Part shown: positions 44,556 to 53,492 of the stretch, one piece after another
Layout of the letters: the number at the start of each line of letters is the position of its first letter
How positions within the stretch are numbered: position 1 is the stretch's first letter
DNA from: Chromobacterium phragmitis
GTDB lineage: Bacteria > Pseudomonadota > Gammaproteobacteria > Burkholderiales > Chromobacteriaceae
Direction of reading: 5' to 3'
NCBI RefSeq assembly: GCF_003325475.1
Contig: NZ_CP029495.1
Coordinates: forward strand, 3,534,001 to 3,598,000
Length of the DNA stretch: 64,000 nucleotides
The notes under the pieces: generated by a model
Database searches by the model: none
The model's input: only the letters and a program-made list of their open reading frames with translations
Told to the model about the DNA's origin: nothing
Translations under genes and position numbers: made by a program

Positions 44556-44589
44556 AGCGGCGGTTGGGGAGCCGCCGCTTCTTAATTTG
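44556..44589 (+). terminator. Probable terminator of the pot operon
   Basis: AGCGGCGG (44556-44563) pairs with CCGCCGCT (44572-44579), followed by TCTTAATTT. Confidence 0.6.
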
Positions 44590-44638
44590 GACGTTTTGCG
44601 TCAGAATGCCGGGGTCATTGGTTTTTGCGTCCATCCCC

Positions 44639-45697
44639 ATGTCGTTGAATCTGCTGCGCTGGCCCTCGCCGCGCTACCGCCGCGATCCAAGCCGCGTTCA
44701 CCACGGCGAGACCGGCTACCGCAATCTTTATCCATTCAAGCAGCCTAGGCTCATCGATCTGCTGCGCTGGAACTGGGAGCGCCGGCGCTTGAAAGTGGAG
44801 CACCGCTTGCAGGACATCCGCCGGGTCGAGCCAGACGTCGCCGCTCTGGCCGCCAACCGCGGGCGTCCGTCCTATACCTGGATCGGCCATGCCAGCGGGT
44901 TGATCCAGCTGGCCGGGATGAATCTGCTGCTGGACCCGGTATGGTCGCAGCGGGCATCGCCAATGCAGTGGGCCGGGCCGAAGCGGCTGTCGCCGCCGGC
45001 CATCGCGTTGGACGATTTGCCGCATATCGATGCGGTCATGGTGACGCACAACCATTACGACCATCTGGATTTCCTTACCTTGCAAAGACTGGCGCGGCAG
45101 AGCGGCGGATCGCCGCTGTTCGTGGTGCCGCTGGGCGTGGGGCGGACGCTGGCGCGCGCCGGCGCGCCGGCTGACCGCATCGTGGAGCTGGATTGGTGGC
45201 AGCGCCATCGACACGGCGAGGTGGAGATGACGCTGACGCCGGCGCAGCATTGGAGCAAGCGCTGGGCTTTGGGAGACCGCAATCGCGCGCTGTGGGGCGG
45301 CTTCGCGGCTAAGGGCGGCGGCGCGCAACTTTGGTATCCGGGCGATACCGGGTATCATCCCGAGCTTTTCGCGCGGATCGCCGAGCATCTGGGCAAGGTC
45401 GACGTCGCCCTGTTGCCGATAGGCGCGTATCGGCCGCGCTGGTTTCTGCAGGCGCAGCACATCGATCCCGCCGAGGCCGTGGAAATCTACCGTATTTTGC
45501 GCCCCCGGCGCGCGTTGGCGGTGCATTGGGGGACCTTCGTGCTGACCGACGAGCCGTTGCACCAGCCGCCGCTGGATCTGGCCGATGCGCTGAGCCGGCA
45601 TGGCATCGCCCCGGCCGACTTCAGCGTGCCGGCGATCGGGGAGACATTGTGGCTGGATGCCGGTGCCGGCGGCGAACGCGGTGATGGATCAAACTAA
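44639..45697 (+). CDS. MBL-fold metallo-hydrolase, NAPE-PLD-like
   Basis: 352 residues. The metallo-beta-lactamase motif is 'THNHYDHLD' (about residue 137), with later ligands 'PAQHWSKR', 'YPGDTGYHP' and 'VHWGTF'. The N-terminal extension 'YRNLYPFKQPRLIDLLRWNWER' and 'TWIGHASGLIQLAGMNLLLDPVW' match the N-acyl-phosphatidylethanolamine phospholipase D-like branch, so a phospholipid or lipid phosphodiester substrate is possible. The start is uncertain: ATG at 44639 or 44606 (eleven codons longer); neither has a strong ribosome site. It stands alone between the pot operon and argS. Confidence 0.88.
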   Translation: MSLNLLRWPSPRYRRDPSRVHHGETGYRNLYPFKQPRLIDLLRWNWERRRLKVEHRLQDIRRVEPDVAALAANRGRPSYTWIGHASGLIQLAGMNLLLDPVWSQRASPMQWAGPKRLSPPAIALDDLPHIDAVMVTHNHYDHLDFLTLQRLARQSGGSPLFVVPLGVGRTLARAGAPADRIVELDWWQRHRHGEVEMTLTPAQHWSKRWALGDRNRALWGGFAAKGGGAQLWYPGDTGYHPELFARIAEHLGKVDVALLPIGAYRPRWFLQAQHIDPAEAVEIYRILRPRRALAVHWGTFVLTDEPLHQPPLDLADALSRHGIAPADFSVPAIGETLWLDAGAGGERGDGSN

Positions 45698-45731
45698 GGC
45701 AGATTGGCGCGGCTTGAGTCGGGATCAAGCA

Positions 45732-45760
45732 TTGCCCGCTCAAGCGGGGGCGCATACAAT
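45732..45760 (+). promoter_or_regulatory. Sigma-70 promoter of argS
   Basis: TTGCCC (45732-45737), a 17-bp spacer and TACAAT (45755-45760), 69 bp upstream of the argS start. Confidence 0.6.
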
Positions 45761-45828
45761 CAAACATCAATGATTTTTCAGAAGCGAAGGCAAATTTTCG
45801 TTTTCGCGGCAATTCGTGGGGCTATCCA

Positions 45829-47547
45829 ATGACTATTCATCAGTTGATCAACGAGCGGGTACAGGCGGCGCTGGCAGCGGCGGGCGCACCTGACGCGCCC
45901 GCCGTGGTCCAGCCGGCTTCCAAGCCGGAATTCGGCGACTACCAGGCCAACGGCGTGATGGGCGCCGCCAAAGCCCTGAAAACCAACCCGCGCGCGCTGG
46001 CCGAAAAGGTCGTCGCCGCGCTGGATCTTGCCGGCATCGCCGACAAGGTGGAAATCGCCGGACCGGGTTTCATCAATATTCATCTAGCCCCTGAATATCT
46101 GGCCCGACGAAGCGAAGCCGCCCTGAAAGACGACAAGCTGGGCATCGCGCCGGTCAAGCCGCTGCGCGTGATGGTGGAATATTCCTCGCCGAATCTGGCC
46201 AAGGAAATGCACGTCGGCCACCTTCGCTCGTCCATCATCGGCGACGCCTTGGCGCGCGTGATGGAATACGTCGGCCACGACGTGGTGCGCGCCAACCACG
46301 TGGGCGACTGGGGCACCCAGTTCGGCATGCTGGTGGCTTATCTGGTGGAAACCAGCCACGCCGGCGACGCCGATCTGCAGCTGTCCGACCTGGAAACCTT
46401 CTACCGCAACGCCAAGATCCGTTTCGACGAGAGCGAGGACTTCGCCAACCGCGCCCGCGACTACGTGGTGAAGCTGCAAGGCGGCGACGAGGAGGTGCTG
46501 AAGCTGTGGCGCCGCTTCGTCGACGTGTCGCTGAAGCACTGCGAGGACGTGTACGAAAAGCTGAACGTTGGTTTGAAACGCGAACACGTGCGCGGCGAAT
46601 CGTCGTACAACGACGACCTGCCGGTGATCGTGCGCGAGTTGCGCGCGGCCGGCCTGCTGACCGAGAGCGACGGCGCCCAGGTCGTGTTCTTGGAGGAGTT
46701 CCGCACCCAGGAAGACCAGCCGATGGGGGTGATCGTCCAAAAGAAGGACGGCGGCTTCATCTATACCACCACCGACATCGGCGCGGTGCGCTACCGCCAT
46801 CGCGAACTGAAGCTGGACCGCGTGATTTACGTGGTGGACGCGCGCCAGAGCCAGCACTTCGCCCAGATGTTCACCATCTGCCGCAAGGCCGGCTTCGCGC
46901 CGGAAGGCATGTCGCTGGAGCATGTCGGTTTCGGCGTGATGATGGGCGATGACGGCAAGCCGTTCAAGACCCGCTCCGGCGGCACGGTCAAGCTGATCGA
47001 ACTGCTGCACGAGGCCGAAGAGCGCGCTTACGCGCTGGTGTCCGAGAAGAATCCGGATCTGCCGGAAGCGCAGAAGCATGAAATCGCCAACGCGGTGGGC
47101 ATCGGCGCGGTGAAATACGCCGACCTGTCCAAGAACCGCATGAGCGATTACATCTTCAACTGGGACACCATGCTGGCCTTCGAGGGCAATACCGCGCCGT
47201 ACCTGCAATACGCGTACACCCGCGTGCAGAGCGTGTTCCGCAAGGCGGAAGACTACGACGCGAGCGCCAAGATCGTGATCACGGAGCCGGCCGAGAAGCA
47301 ACTGGCCGCCGCGCTGGCGCAGTTCGAAGACACGCTGAACGCCGTGGTGGAGGGCTGCTACCCGCATTATCTGTCGCAGTATCTGTACCACATCGCCACG
47401 TTGTTCTCGCGCTTCTACGAAGCCTGCCCGATCCTGAAGAGCGAGGGCGAAGTCCGCGCCAGCCGCCTGCAATTGGCCGCGCTGACCGCGCGGACACTGC
47501 GCACCGGCCTGGACCTGCTGGGCATCAAGGTGCTGGAGTCGATGTAA
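45829..47547 (+). CDS. argS: Arginyl-tRNA synthetase
   Basis: 572 residues, class I synthetase. It charges tRNA-Arg. The N-terminal Add-1 domain (~1-110) is followed by the HIGH motif as 'HVGHLRSS' near residue 128, preceded by 'VEYSSPNLAKEMHVGH'. ArgRS usually lacks a canonical KMSKS; the corresponding loop here follows 'GVMMGDDGKPFKTRSGGTVKL'. The DALR anticodon-binding domain covers the last ~140 residues. It has its own promoter and a strong terminator. Confidence 0.98.
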   Translation: MTIHQLINERVQAALAAAGAPDAPAVVQPASKPEFGDYQANGVMGAAKALKTNPRALAEKVVAALDLAGIADKVEIAGPGFINIHLAPEYLARRSEAALKDDKLGIAPVKPLRVMVEYSSPNLAKEMHVGHLRSSIIGDALARVMEYVGHDVVRANHVGDWGTQFGMLVAYLVETSHAGDADLQLSDLETFYRNAKIRFDESEDFANRARDYVVKLQGGDEEVLKLWRRFVDVSLKHCEDVYEKLNVGLKREHVRGESSYNDDLPVIVRELRAAGLLTESDGAQVVFLEEFRTQEDQPMGVIVQKKDGGFIYTTTDIGAVRYRHRELKLDRVIYVVDARQSQHFAQMFTICRKAGFAPEGMSLEHVGFGVMMGDDGKPFKTRSGGTVKLIELLHEAEERAYALVSEKNPDLPEAQKHEIANAVGIGAVKYADLSKNRMSDYIFNWDTMLAFEGNTAPYLQYAYTRVQSVFRKAEDYDASAKIVITEPAEKQLAAALAQFEDTLNAVVEGCYPHYLSQYLYHIATLFSRFYEACPILKSEGEVRASRLQLAALTARTLRTGLDLLGIKVLESM

Positions 47548-47571
47548 GCCCGACGGGGCCCGACGCGAAAA

Positions 47572-47601
47572 CCCTGCCGTTGCCGGCGGGGTTTTTTATT
47601 T
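47572..47601 (+). terminator. Terminator after argS
   Basis: CCCTGCCG (47572-47579) pairs with CGGCGGGG (47584-47591), followed by TTTTTTATTTT. The T-run overlaps the 3' end of the convergent HugZ-like gene. Confidence 0.9.
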
Positions 47602-48246
47602 TCTGTCCCGGGATGGCGTCAACTGCAGCAAGCGTTCGCGGAGCGCCGCCGCCTCGGTTGTCGGCTCGCTCCAGTCCGTTCGGCGGTAATCTCCCTTTTC
47701 CATCCAGTCCGCGCCGAAGCCGTCGCACCCCAGCAAGCGTATCGATGGCGGCAGCGCCGACTGCGCGTCCCGCAGCAGTCTGGCTTCCGTGTCCAGATTC
47801 AGAATGGGCAGCGAATCCCATGCGTTGCCATCCAGCCAGCCCATTGTGCCCAGGCCGGCTATCAGCCGCGCGCGCTTGGGGTGCAGCCGGAAGAACAGGA
47901 AATCCAGCATCAGCCAATCCTCCGCCTCAGGCAGGTAGCGGAGCAGGCGGCGCCGCAGCGCATCGGGAGCGTCGATGCGCTCGGCGTCGGCCAGCAGCGT
48001 CATGCGGCTTGCCGATTGGGCGGCATCGGCGCCGGGCGTCAGCAGGGACAGGCTGACGCGCCCATCGGTCAGCAGATTCTTGCTGTGTTCGGCAAGCGTA
48101 CTGGCGACGAAAATCGGCCGGTGTCGTTCGTCGCAGACAAATTGGATGGCGGTGGCGTAGGGATAGCCCGGGCATGGCTGCGACTGGGTGGCGAGGGCCG
48201 CGTGGCGGCACTGATGCAGCAAGCGGATGGCGAGATCGGGTTTCAC
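47596..48246 (-). CDS. Pyridoxamine-5'-phosphate-oxidase-fold protein, HugZ-like
   Basis: 216 residues. The split-barrel fold is indicated by 'HAALATQSQPCPGYPYATAIQFVCDE', 'PIFVASTLAEHSKNLLTDGRVSLSLL' and a C-terminal block with 'IAGLGTMGWLDG'. This matches the HugZ/HutZ group, which binds or degrades haem, rather than true PdxH. A C-terminal DUF2470-like region ('LGCDGFGADWMEKG') supports that. Haem binding cannot be confirmed by eye. It is a single gene converging on argS; no haem-uptake gene is adjacent, although a TonB system lies a few kb away. Confidence 0.8.
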   Translation of the reverse strand: MKPDLAIRLLHQCRHAALATQSQPCPGYPYATAIQFVCDERHRPIFVASTLAEHSKNLLTDGRVSLSLLTPGADAAQSASRMTLLADAERIDAPDALRRRLLRYLPEAEDWLMLDFLFFRLHPKRARLIAGLGTMGWLDGNAWDSLPILNLDTEARLLRDAQSALPPSIRLLGCDGFGADWMEKGDYRRTDWSEPTTEAAALRERLLQLTPSRDRK

Positions 48247-48333
48247 GGCGTGTCCTGATATCGGTGCGTGCCGTCATTTTATGCCGCGCCGCGCGATGGG
48301 CAAGCGGCTTTCCACAAGCGGCGGCGCGGGGAT

Positions 48334-48359
48334 GAAAAAGCCCCGGCGCGAGCCGGGGC
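48334..48359 (-). terminator. Terminator after the S53 peptidase gene
   Basis: On the minus strand GCCCCGGC (48352-48359) pairs with GCCGGGGC (48340-48347) around TCGC, followed by TTTTTCATC. Confidence 0.88.
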
Positions 48360-48382
48360 CTTCATCGACAAGACGGCCTGAA

Positions 48383-50038
48383 TCAGAAGCCGCTGTGGCT
48401 GTTGATGAAGCTGTTCAGATTGGCCACGTTCAGGCTGCCCCAGCCGGTGGTGTAGTCCCAGCCGGAGGTGGCCTTGTAAGCGCCGTTGCTGCCGGAGGTG
48501 ACGTCGTGGTACAGCGACGGGTTGGCCTTGAAGTACTGATAGATGGCCGGATTCGGCGAGACCAGGCTGTTGCCGTGGGCGGACTGGATGCGGGCCCAGA
48601 AGCCGGTGAACAACGGGGCGGCCAGGCTGGTGCCGCCGATCTGCTGGGTTTGGCCGCTGACCAGAACCAATGCGCCGCTGTTCGGATCGGCGTCGAAGGA
48701 GACATCCGGCACGCCGCGCTGGGTCTTGGAGGTGGTCAGCACGCCGGCGGCGGTTTGCCACGACGGCGCCTTCTCGGTGGAGCTGACGCCGCCGCCCGTG
48801 CCGTTCCACACGGTTTCCGACGAGTACTTGGTGGCGCCGCTGGTGTTCACCGTGGTGCCGCCGACTGCGATCACGTACGGGGAAACCGCCGGATAGCTTT
48901 GGCGCGCGGTGCGGCCGCCGCACTCGTAAGAGCCGGAATCGCCGGTGGACACCGAGAAGGTTTGGCCCTGCGCCACCGCGGTCTGGAAGATCTGGTCATC
49001 GGAGGCGGTCATGCCGTCGCTTTGGGCCGAGGTTTCGCATTCGCCCAGCGAGACGTTGATCACCTTGGCGGTGTTGTCGCTGACCGCGGAGTTGAAGGCG
49101 GCGGTGATGTCGGCGTTGGTCATCGAGGTGGCGACGTAGAAGTTCATCTGCTGAACTTGGCCGCCGGCCGCGGCCAGGATGTCCTGGCTGTCCAGGTTCC
49201 ATTCGCCCACGCCGTCGGTATCGTTGCCTTGATCGCCGGCATAGATGGTGTTGGTGCTGACATCCGGGTAGCCGGCGCCGTCGGTGAAGTCCTGCAGGTC
49301 GGACAGCGTTTGGCTGATGTCGCCTTCGGCGATGATGCCGACGGTGGTGTTGCTGGCAGGCGGCAGGCTGCTGGCGTTGTAGATCAGCGGGAAGTCGGTG
49401 GGGTTGTGGCCAATGACGCTGGCGGTCTTGGCCGAGCCCATGGTCTTCATGGCGGCCTTTTGCATCATGGTGTGGAAGGTGCTGACGTTCTGCAGGCCGT
49501 GCACGGCCAGCACGATGCCGCCCAGCGATTGCGGCACCTGGGCGGCGGTCACGTTGGCGAAGGCGGCGCGGCCATTGTTGTTGACATGGTGCATGGTCAC
49601 GTTGAACGCGGTCTTGGCAGTGGCGGCGCTGCCGTCCGCGGTGATCAGCATGCGGTTGGACGCCACCTTGATGTTGCGGAAGCCGCTCTTTTGCAGATGA
49701 GCCACGACTTTCTGCGCTTGGGCCTGGGTCGGGGCGTACTGGGCCATGAACTCGGCGTGGCTCAGCGTTTTGTGGCTGGTGCCGGCCATCAGGCTGCCGG
49801 TCAGCGCGTCTAGTTGCGCCTTGTTGCGGACTTTCAGCATCACGGCGACGTGCACCGATTGGCCTGCGGCGACTTCGCCAGCGCTTTGCACTGCGGCGAT
49901 CGATGCGTTCGCCGCGTTCGTCGCCGTGGCGATCGGATGCGCCTGGGTCGCGGTATTGACCCAGGCTTCGCCGGCTTGGGCGCCGATGGCGAATGCTCCG
50001 GCGACGATCAGTGCGATGGCGTGTTGTTTTGCAAACAT
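48383..50038 (-). CDS. Secreted S53 family serine-carboxyl peptidase (sedolisin/kumamolisin)
   Basis: 551 residues: signal peptide (1-22, ending AIGAQA), a pro-kumamolisin activation domain (~45-195) and the catalytic domain (~215-550). The Ser-Glu-Asp triad is complete: Glu279 and Asp283 in 'GEWNLDSQD', with the family's E-x3-D spacing, and Ser471 in 'GGTSLAAP'; the oxyanion Asp367 is in 'TGDSGS'. The calcium-site region near the C-terminus ('DVTSGSNGAYKATSGWDYTTGWG') is present. Sedolisins self-process and work at acidic pH outside the cell. It is divergent from the TonB receptor gene across an AT-rich 728-bp spacer and ends at a strong terminator. Confidence 0.95.
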   Translation of the reverse strand: MFAKQHAIALIVAGAFAIGAQAGEAWVNTATQAHPIATATNAANASIAAVQSAGEVAAGQSVHVAVMLKVRNKAQLDALTGSLMAGTSHKTLSHAEFMAQYAPTQAQAQKVVAHLQKSGFRNIKVASNRMLITADGSAATAKTAFNVTMHHVNNNGRAAFANVTAAQVPQSLGGIVLAVHGLQNVSTFHTMMQKAAMKTMGSAKTASVIGHNPTDFPLIYNASSLPPASNTTVGIIAEGDISQTLSDLQDFTDGAGYPDVSTNTIYAGDQGNDTDGVGEWNLDSQDILAAAGGQVQQMNFYVATSMTNADITAAFNSAVSDNTAKVINVSLGECETSAQSDGMTASDDQIFQTAVAQGQTFSVSTGDSGSYECGGRTARQSYPAVSPYVIAVGGTTVNTSGATKYSSETVWNGTGGGVSSTEKAPSWQTAAGVLTTSKTQRGVPDVSFDADPNSGALVLVSGQTQQIGGTSLAAPLFTGFWARIQSAHGNSLVSPNPAIYQYFKANPSLYHDVTSGSNGAYKATSGWDYTTGWGSLNVANLNSFINSHSGF

Positions 50039-50766
50039 GCAATTTCTCCTCTTGCGGTTTAAGTGCAGGAGCCGGCGGTATGCCTTTTCCTGATAATGGC
50101 CGGGTTTGTTTTGCGAATTGTGTTCGTCCCCTTGGCCTGTAATTGCCCTCAGTTCCCTTTAGGCATGTCGTAATTGCATACGACTATTTCGCAATAGTGC
50201 ACGGCAAAACAAAATGCCAAATGAATTTAATATATATTCACACTTGTGCATTTAATTTAATCAAAAATACAAACAAATAGTTACTTTGAAAGGCAATGGC
50301 ATCACCACGATGACATTGTTGAGCATTTGCACTATTTGTTTGATTTTTTACTGGGATAATTCCTCATGTCTGGCATGAGCTTTTATGTTTATCCAATTCA
50401 GCAGGTTGGCGAGGAAAGTTGTGAATGATGAAACAAAAAAATGGATTTACTGCGGGAATGCAACAAAATCATCATCATGATTCGGCCTTGAAAAGTATTT
50501 ATTACTTTTTCTTTGTGACGGTTGATGACGCGGGCTTTGCGACGTCATTGGAATTATTGGGCATGACGCAATTTTTTTTATGACAATTTGTGACCAAGCT
50601 GAATGAATTTGTTTGCTCTCTTTTTGAATCGCTTGGCAAAAGTAAATGGCTGTTGACGTTAGTCATTACAAACTTTCACACTCGAATCGCCTTCAATCGG
50701 CACGACAAATAGATAAGATCGCTCGCCCACGAGGCGGCGCCGTACTTCTACAAGGGATTTGGAGAA
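50039..50766. other. AT-rich spacer between the S53 peptidase and the TonB receptor
   Basis: 728 bp, clearly richer in A and T than the rest of the window, with many runs of A or T such as the eight T at 50572-50579. It must hold both divergent promoters and leaders. It may be bound by nucleoid proteins or hold an sRNA. One short ORF with a fair ribosome site (50425-50583) is listed separately. I see no tRNA and no clear terminator. Confidence 0.5.
50425..50583 (+). CDS. Possible 52-residue small ORF in the AT-rich spacer
   Basis: Starts MMKQKNGFTAG with a GAGGAAAG stretch 10 bp upstream and ends 'GMTQFFL'. It has a His triplet and a Phe-rich short hydrophobic stretch ('SIYYFFFVTV'). Codon use follows the AT-rich surroundings, which makes it hard to judge. 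It may encode a small hydrophobic peptide, or simply be noise between two promoters. Confidence 0.2.
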   Translation: MMKQKNGFTAGMQQNHHHDSALKSIYYFFFVTVDDAGFATSLELLGMTQFFL

Positions 50767-53343
50767 ATGATGAATCACAAGAGAAAAACGCTGGCGATAG
50801 CGCTGTCTCTGATGGGCGGCATCGGCTACGCGCAGATGGCTCATGCGGACGACACGGATAGCAGCGCTTTGCAGCGCGTGGATGTGATTGGCTCCCACAT
50901 CAAGCGTTTGAAGAGTGAGAAGGCCACCGAAGTCACCACGGTCAAAGTGGAGGATTTGACCAAGCAGGGCCTGAGCACGGTCGAGCAAGTCGTCAACGCG
51001 CTGGCGGCCAATCAGTCCAACATCGGCGCAACTTCCAGCGTGGGAGCCTCCACCGGTGGTGCGGCGTTCGCCAATCTGCGCGGCTTGGGCCGCCAGTACA
51101 CCTTGGTGTTACTGGATGGGCGTCGCGTTTCGCTGCATCCTTTCGATGGTTATGCCGCCGACCTGAATGCCATTCCGCTTACCGCAATCGAGCGCGTCGA
51201 CGTTCTGCCGGACGGCGCGACTGCGATTTACGGCAGCGACGCCATTGGCGGCGTAATCAACTTCATCACCAAGAAAACCAGCCAAGGCCTTAGCTTGGGC
51301 GGCGATTTTCTGACGCCGCAGCGATCCGGGGGCAACGAGAAGAACCTTAACATCTCGTATGGTTATGGCAATCTGGGCAAGGATGGCTTCAACATCTATG
51401 CCGACGCTTCGTATCATAAAACCGATAAGATCATGGCCAGCCAGCGCGATTTTGCTTCCGCGATCACTGCTGCCTCCAAGCCAAGTTCGAATAGCTATCC
51501 GGGAAACTATGATGTCGATCTGAGAGATCAACCGATCTCTCCGTCCTCCGCTTACCCGAACTGTCCCGCGCCGACGGTGGCCAAGGGGGGCGTGTGCAAG
51601 ACCTACCCCAGCACCATGATCGGCATTCAGCCGGAAGTGGAAACGTGGTCTGGCTTCGCCAAGGCGACCATGAGGCTGGGCGAGAATCACGACCTGTCGA
51701 TCAGCTACAACATCACTCGCAATAAAAACATGACCATCGCCGCGCCGACTCCCACCGGCGGCGACGTGATGCTGCCAAGCGGCACGCAGGGCATCGTTAC
51801 GCCCACGGGCGGGGCGACGCTGACGCCGTTCCTTCGCACCATGCCTTTGGGCAACCGTCTCACTCAGGCGGTGAATGTCCAACAGAAACTGCAATTTAAT
51901 CTGGAAGGCCAGCTGGCAGGCTGGGATTACAGAACAGGCGCAGGTTATGCCCAAACCTATGCCACGGAGGAGCTGGTTAGCGGTTTCACAGGCATTAATG
52001 AAGTGAAAAACGCGTATCTGAACAATCAGATCAGTCTGGTCACCGGTTTGGCGACCGATCCCAATGTATGGAATCAGATCGGAATCCGCGGCCATCTGGA
52101 CGATGGCACCTATAACATCGCCAGCGCCGACTTCAGCATGAGCAAGGAAGTGATGGCTTTGCCGGCGGGTCCTCTGGCAGTCGCCTTCGGCGGCGAAGCT
52201 CGCCACGAGTACTTGGAGCACAATTTTAATTATTCGATCTCCAAGGATGCGCTTGGCCCCGGCATGCTGCAGTCACTGAACACCAAAGGCAGTCGTAGCG
52301 TGTCGGCGTTGTTCGCCGAGGCGGATATTCCCATCATCAAGCATCTGGATGGGAAAGTCGCGGCGCGGTTCGACCACTATAACGACGTCGGCAACTCTTT
52401 CAGCCCGCAGTTCTCGCTGCGCTATGAGCTGTCGCCGCAAGTTCTGTTGAGGACTTCCGCTAGCACGGGCTTCCGGGCGCCGGCTTTGCTGGACATGTAT
52501 CAGCCCAACCAGAGCCAGCTAACCGGCGATTACTACATCGATCCTTTGAGTTGCCCGTCGATGGCGGACAGCTGTCCGTCTCAGCAGCGCTATATCAAAG
52601 TGGGCGGCAATACCAAGCTGCAGCCGGAAAAGTCGTCCTCCTTGTCTATGGGCATTGTGCTGGAGCCGGTGAAGAACATCACTGCCAGCGCCGACTTGTG
52701 GTGGGTGATGGTCAAACATCAGGTCAACACTTTGTCCGAGGCCGTGCTGTTTGATGGCAGCCACAATTCCCTGTTGTATTACGACGCGAGCAATGGCGGC
52801 AATCTGACCGGCACCGCCATCACGCAGAATATGGGGAATACCAGTTCGTCCGGTGTCGACCTCGACTTCCGTTGGGCATTCCCCAAAACCGCGATCGGCG
52901 ATTTCAGCGCAGAACTGTCCGGCACCTATCTGGCGAAGAGCGTGTACCAGTTGGAAGAAGGCGGCAACTATTACACCAATTTGGGCCAATACGTCGCCAC
53001 GCAAACCCAGCCGACTTTCCGCTGGCAGCATAATCTGACTCTGAATTGGCATCGCGGCTCGTGGAGCGGATTGTTGTCGCAGAATTACAAGTCCGGTTAC
53101 ACCGATCAGAATTCCGGCGCGTTCGCCTCCACCAATCATATGGTCAAACCGTATTCCACATGGAATATGTCCGGAAGCTACGAGCTGAACAAGCATCTGA
53201 CCCTGACCGCCGGCGTGCGCAATCTGTTTGATCAACTGCCGCCGTGGAGCAATCAGCAGTATCTGTTCCAGGGCAACTACGATGCGCGCTTCGCAGATCA
53301 GGTGGGCCGCGCATATTTCGCCAAGTTCAACTACAAGATGTAA
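50767..53343 (+). CDS. TonB-dependent outer-membrane receptor
   Basis: 858 residues: signal peptide (1-27), a TonB-box-like 'RVDVIGSHI', a plug domain (~50-170) with 'AAFANLRGLGRQYTLVLLDGRRV', 'DGATAIYGSDAIGGVINFITKK', and a 22-strand barrel ending in 'GRAYFAKFNYKM'. The plug carries the 'LNxIPLTAIERVDVLPDGA' pattern of siderophore, vitamin B12 or carbohydrate receptors. The substrate is unknown. A GGAG site precedes the start. It is followed by tonB, exbB, exbD and exbD in the same direction, so it probably has its own energy-transducing complex, and it faces a secreted peptidase, which hints at peptide or protein-derived nutrients. Confidence 0.95.
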   Translation: MMNHKRKTLAIALSLMGGIGYAQMAHADDTDSSALQRVDVIGSHIKRLKSEKATEVTTVKVEDLTKQGLSTVEQVVNALAANQSNIGATSSVGASTGGAAFANLRGLGRQYTLVLLDGRRVSLHPFDGYAADLNAIPLTAIERVDVLPDGATAIYGSDAIGGVINFITKKTSQGLSLGGDFLTPQRSGGNEKNLNISYGYGNLGKDGFNIYADASYHKTDKIMASQRDFASAITAASKPSSNSYPGNYDVDLRDQPISPSSAYPNCPAPTVAKGGVCKTYPSTMIGIQPEVETWSGFAKATMRLGENHDLSISYNITRNKNMTIAAPTPTGGDVMLPSGTQGIVTPTGGATLTPFLRTMPLGNRLTQAVNVQQKLQFNLEGQLAGWDYRTGAGYAQTYATEELVSGFTGINEVKNAYLNNQISLVTGLATDPNVWNQIGIRGHLDDGTYNIASADFSMSKEVMALPAGPLAVAFGGEARHEYLEHNFNYSISKDALGPGMLQSLNTKGSRSVSALFAEADIPIIKHLDGKVAARFDHYNDVGNSFSPQFSLRYELSPQVLLRTSASTGFRAPALLDMYQPNQSQLTGDYYIDPLSCPSMADSCPSQQRYIKVGGNTKLQPEKSSSLSMGIVLEPVKNITASADLWWVMVKHQVNTLSEAVLFDGSHNSLLYYDASNGGNLTGTAITQNMGNTSSSGVDLDFRWAFPKTAIGDFSAELSGTYLAKSVYQLEEGGNYYTNLGQYVATQTQPTFRWQHNLTLNWHRGSWSGLLSQNYKSGYTDQNSGAFASTNHMVKPYSTWNMSGSYELNKHLTLTAGVRNLFDQLPPWSNQQYLFQGNYDARFADQVGRAYFAKFNYKM

Positions 53344-53360
53344 GCCGCGAGGCATGCGAC

Positions 53361-53382
53361 CCGGACGCCGAAAGGCGTCTGG
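53361..53382 (+). other. GNRA-loop hairpin between the receptor and tonB
   Basis: CCGGACGCC (53361-53369), GAAA loop, GGCGTCTGG (53374-53382), one G-U pair. There is no T-run. It is a likely mRNA-stability or processing element that sets the receptor:tonB ratio. Confidence 0.55.
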
Positions 53383-53492
53383 GGGCAACTACGAATTGCG
53401 AGGCATCCCTTACAAGCGTTCACTACGTGTCACGGGATAAGGGCGGCGAGTTCCTATCCAGTCCGCGAGCGCATGCAGGAAAGGCAGTGGCC

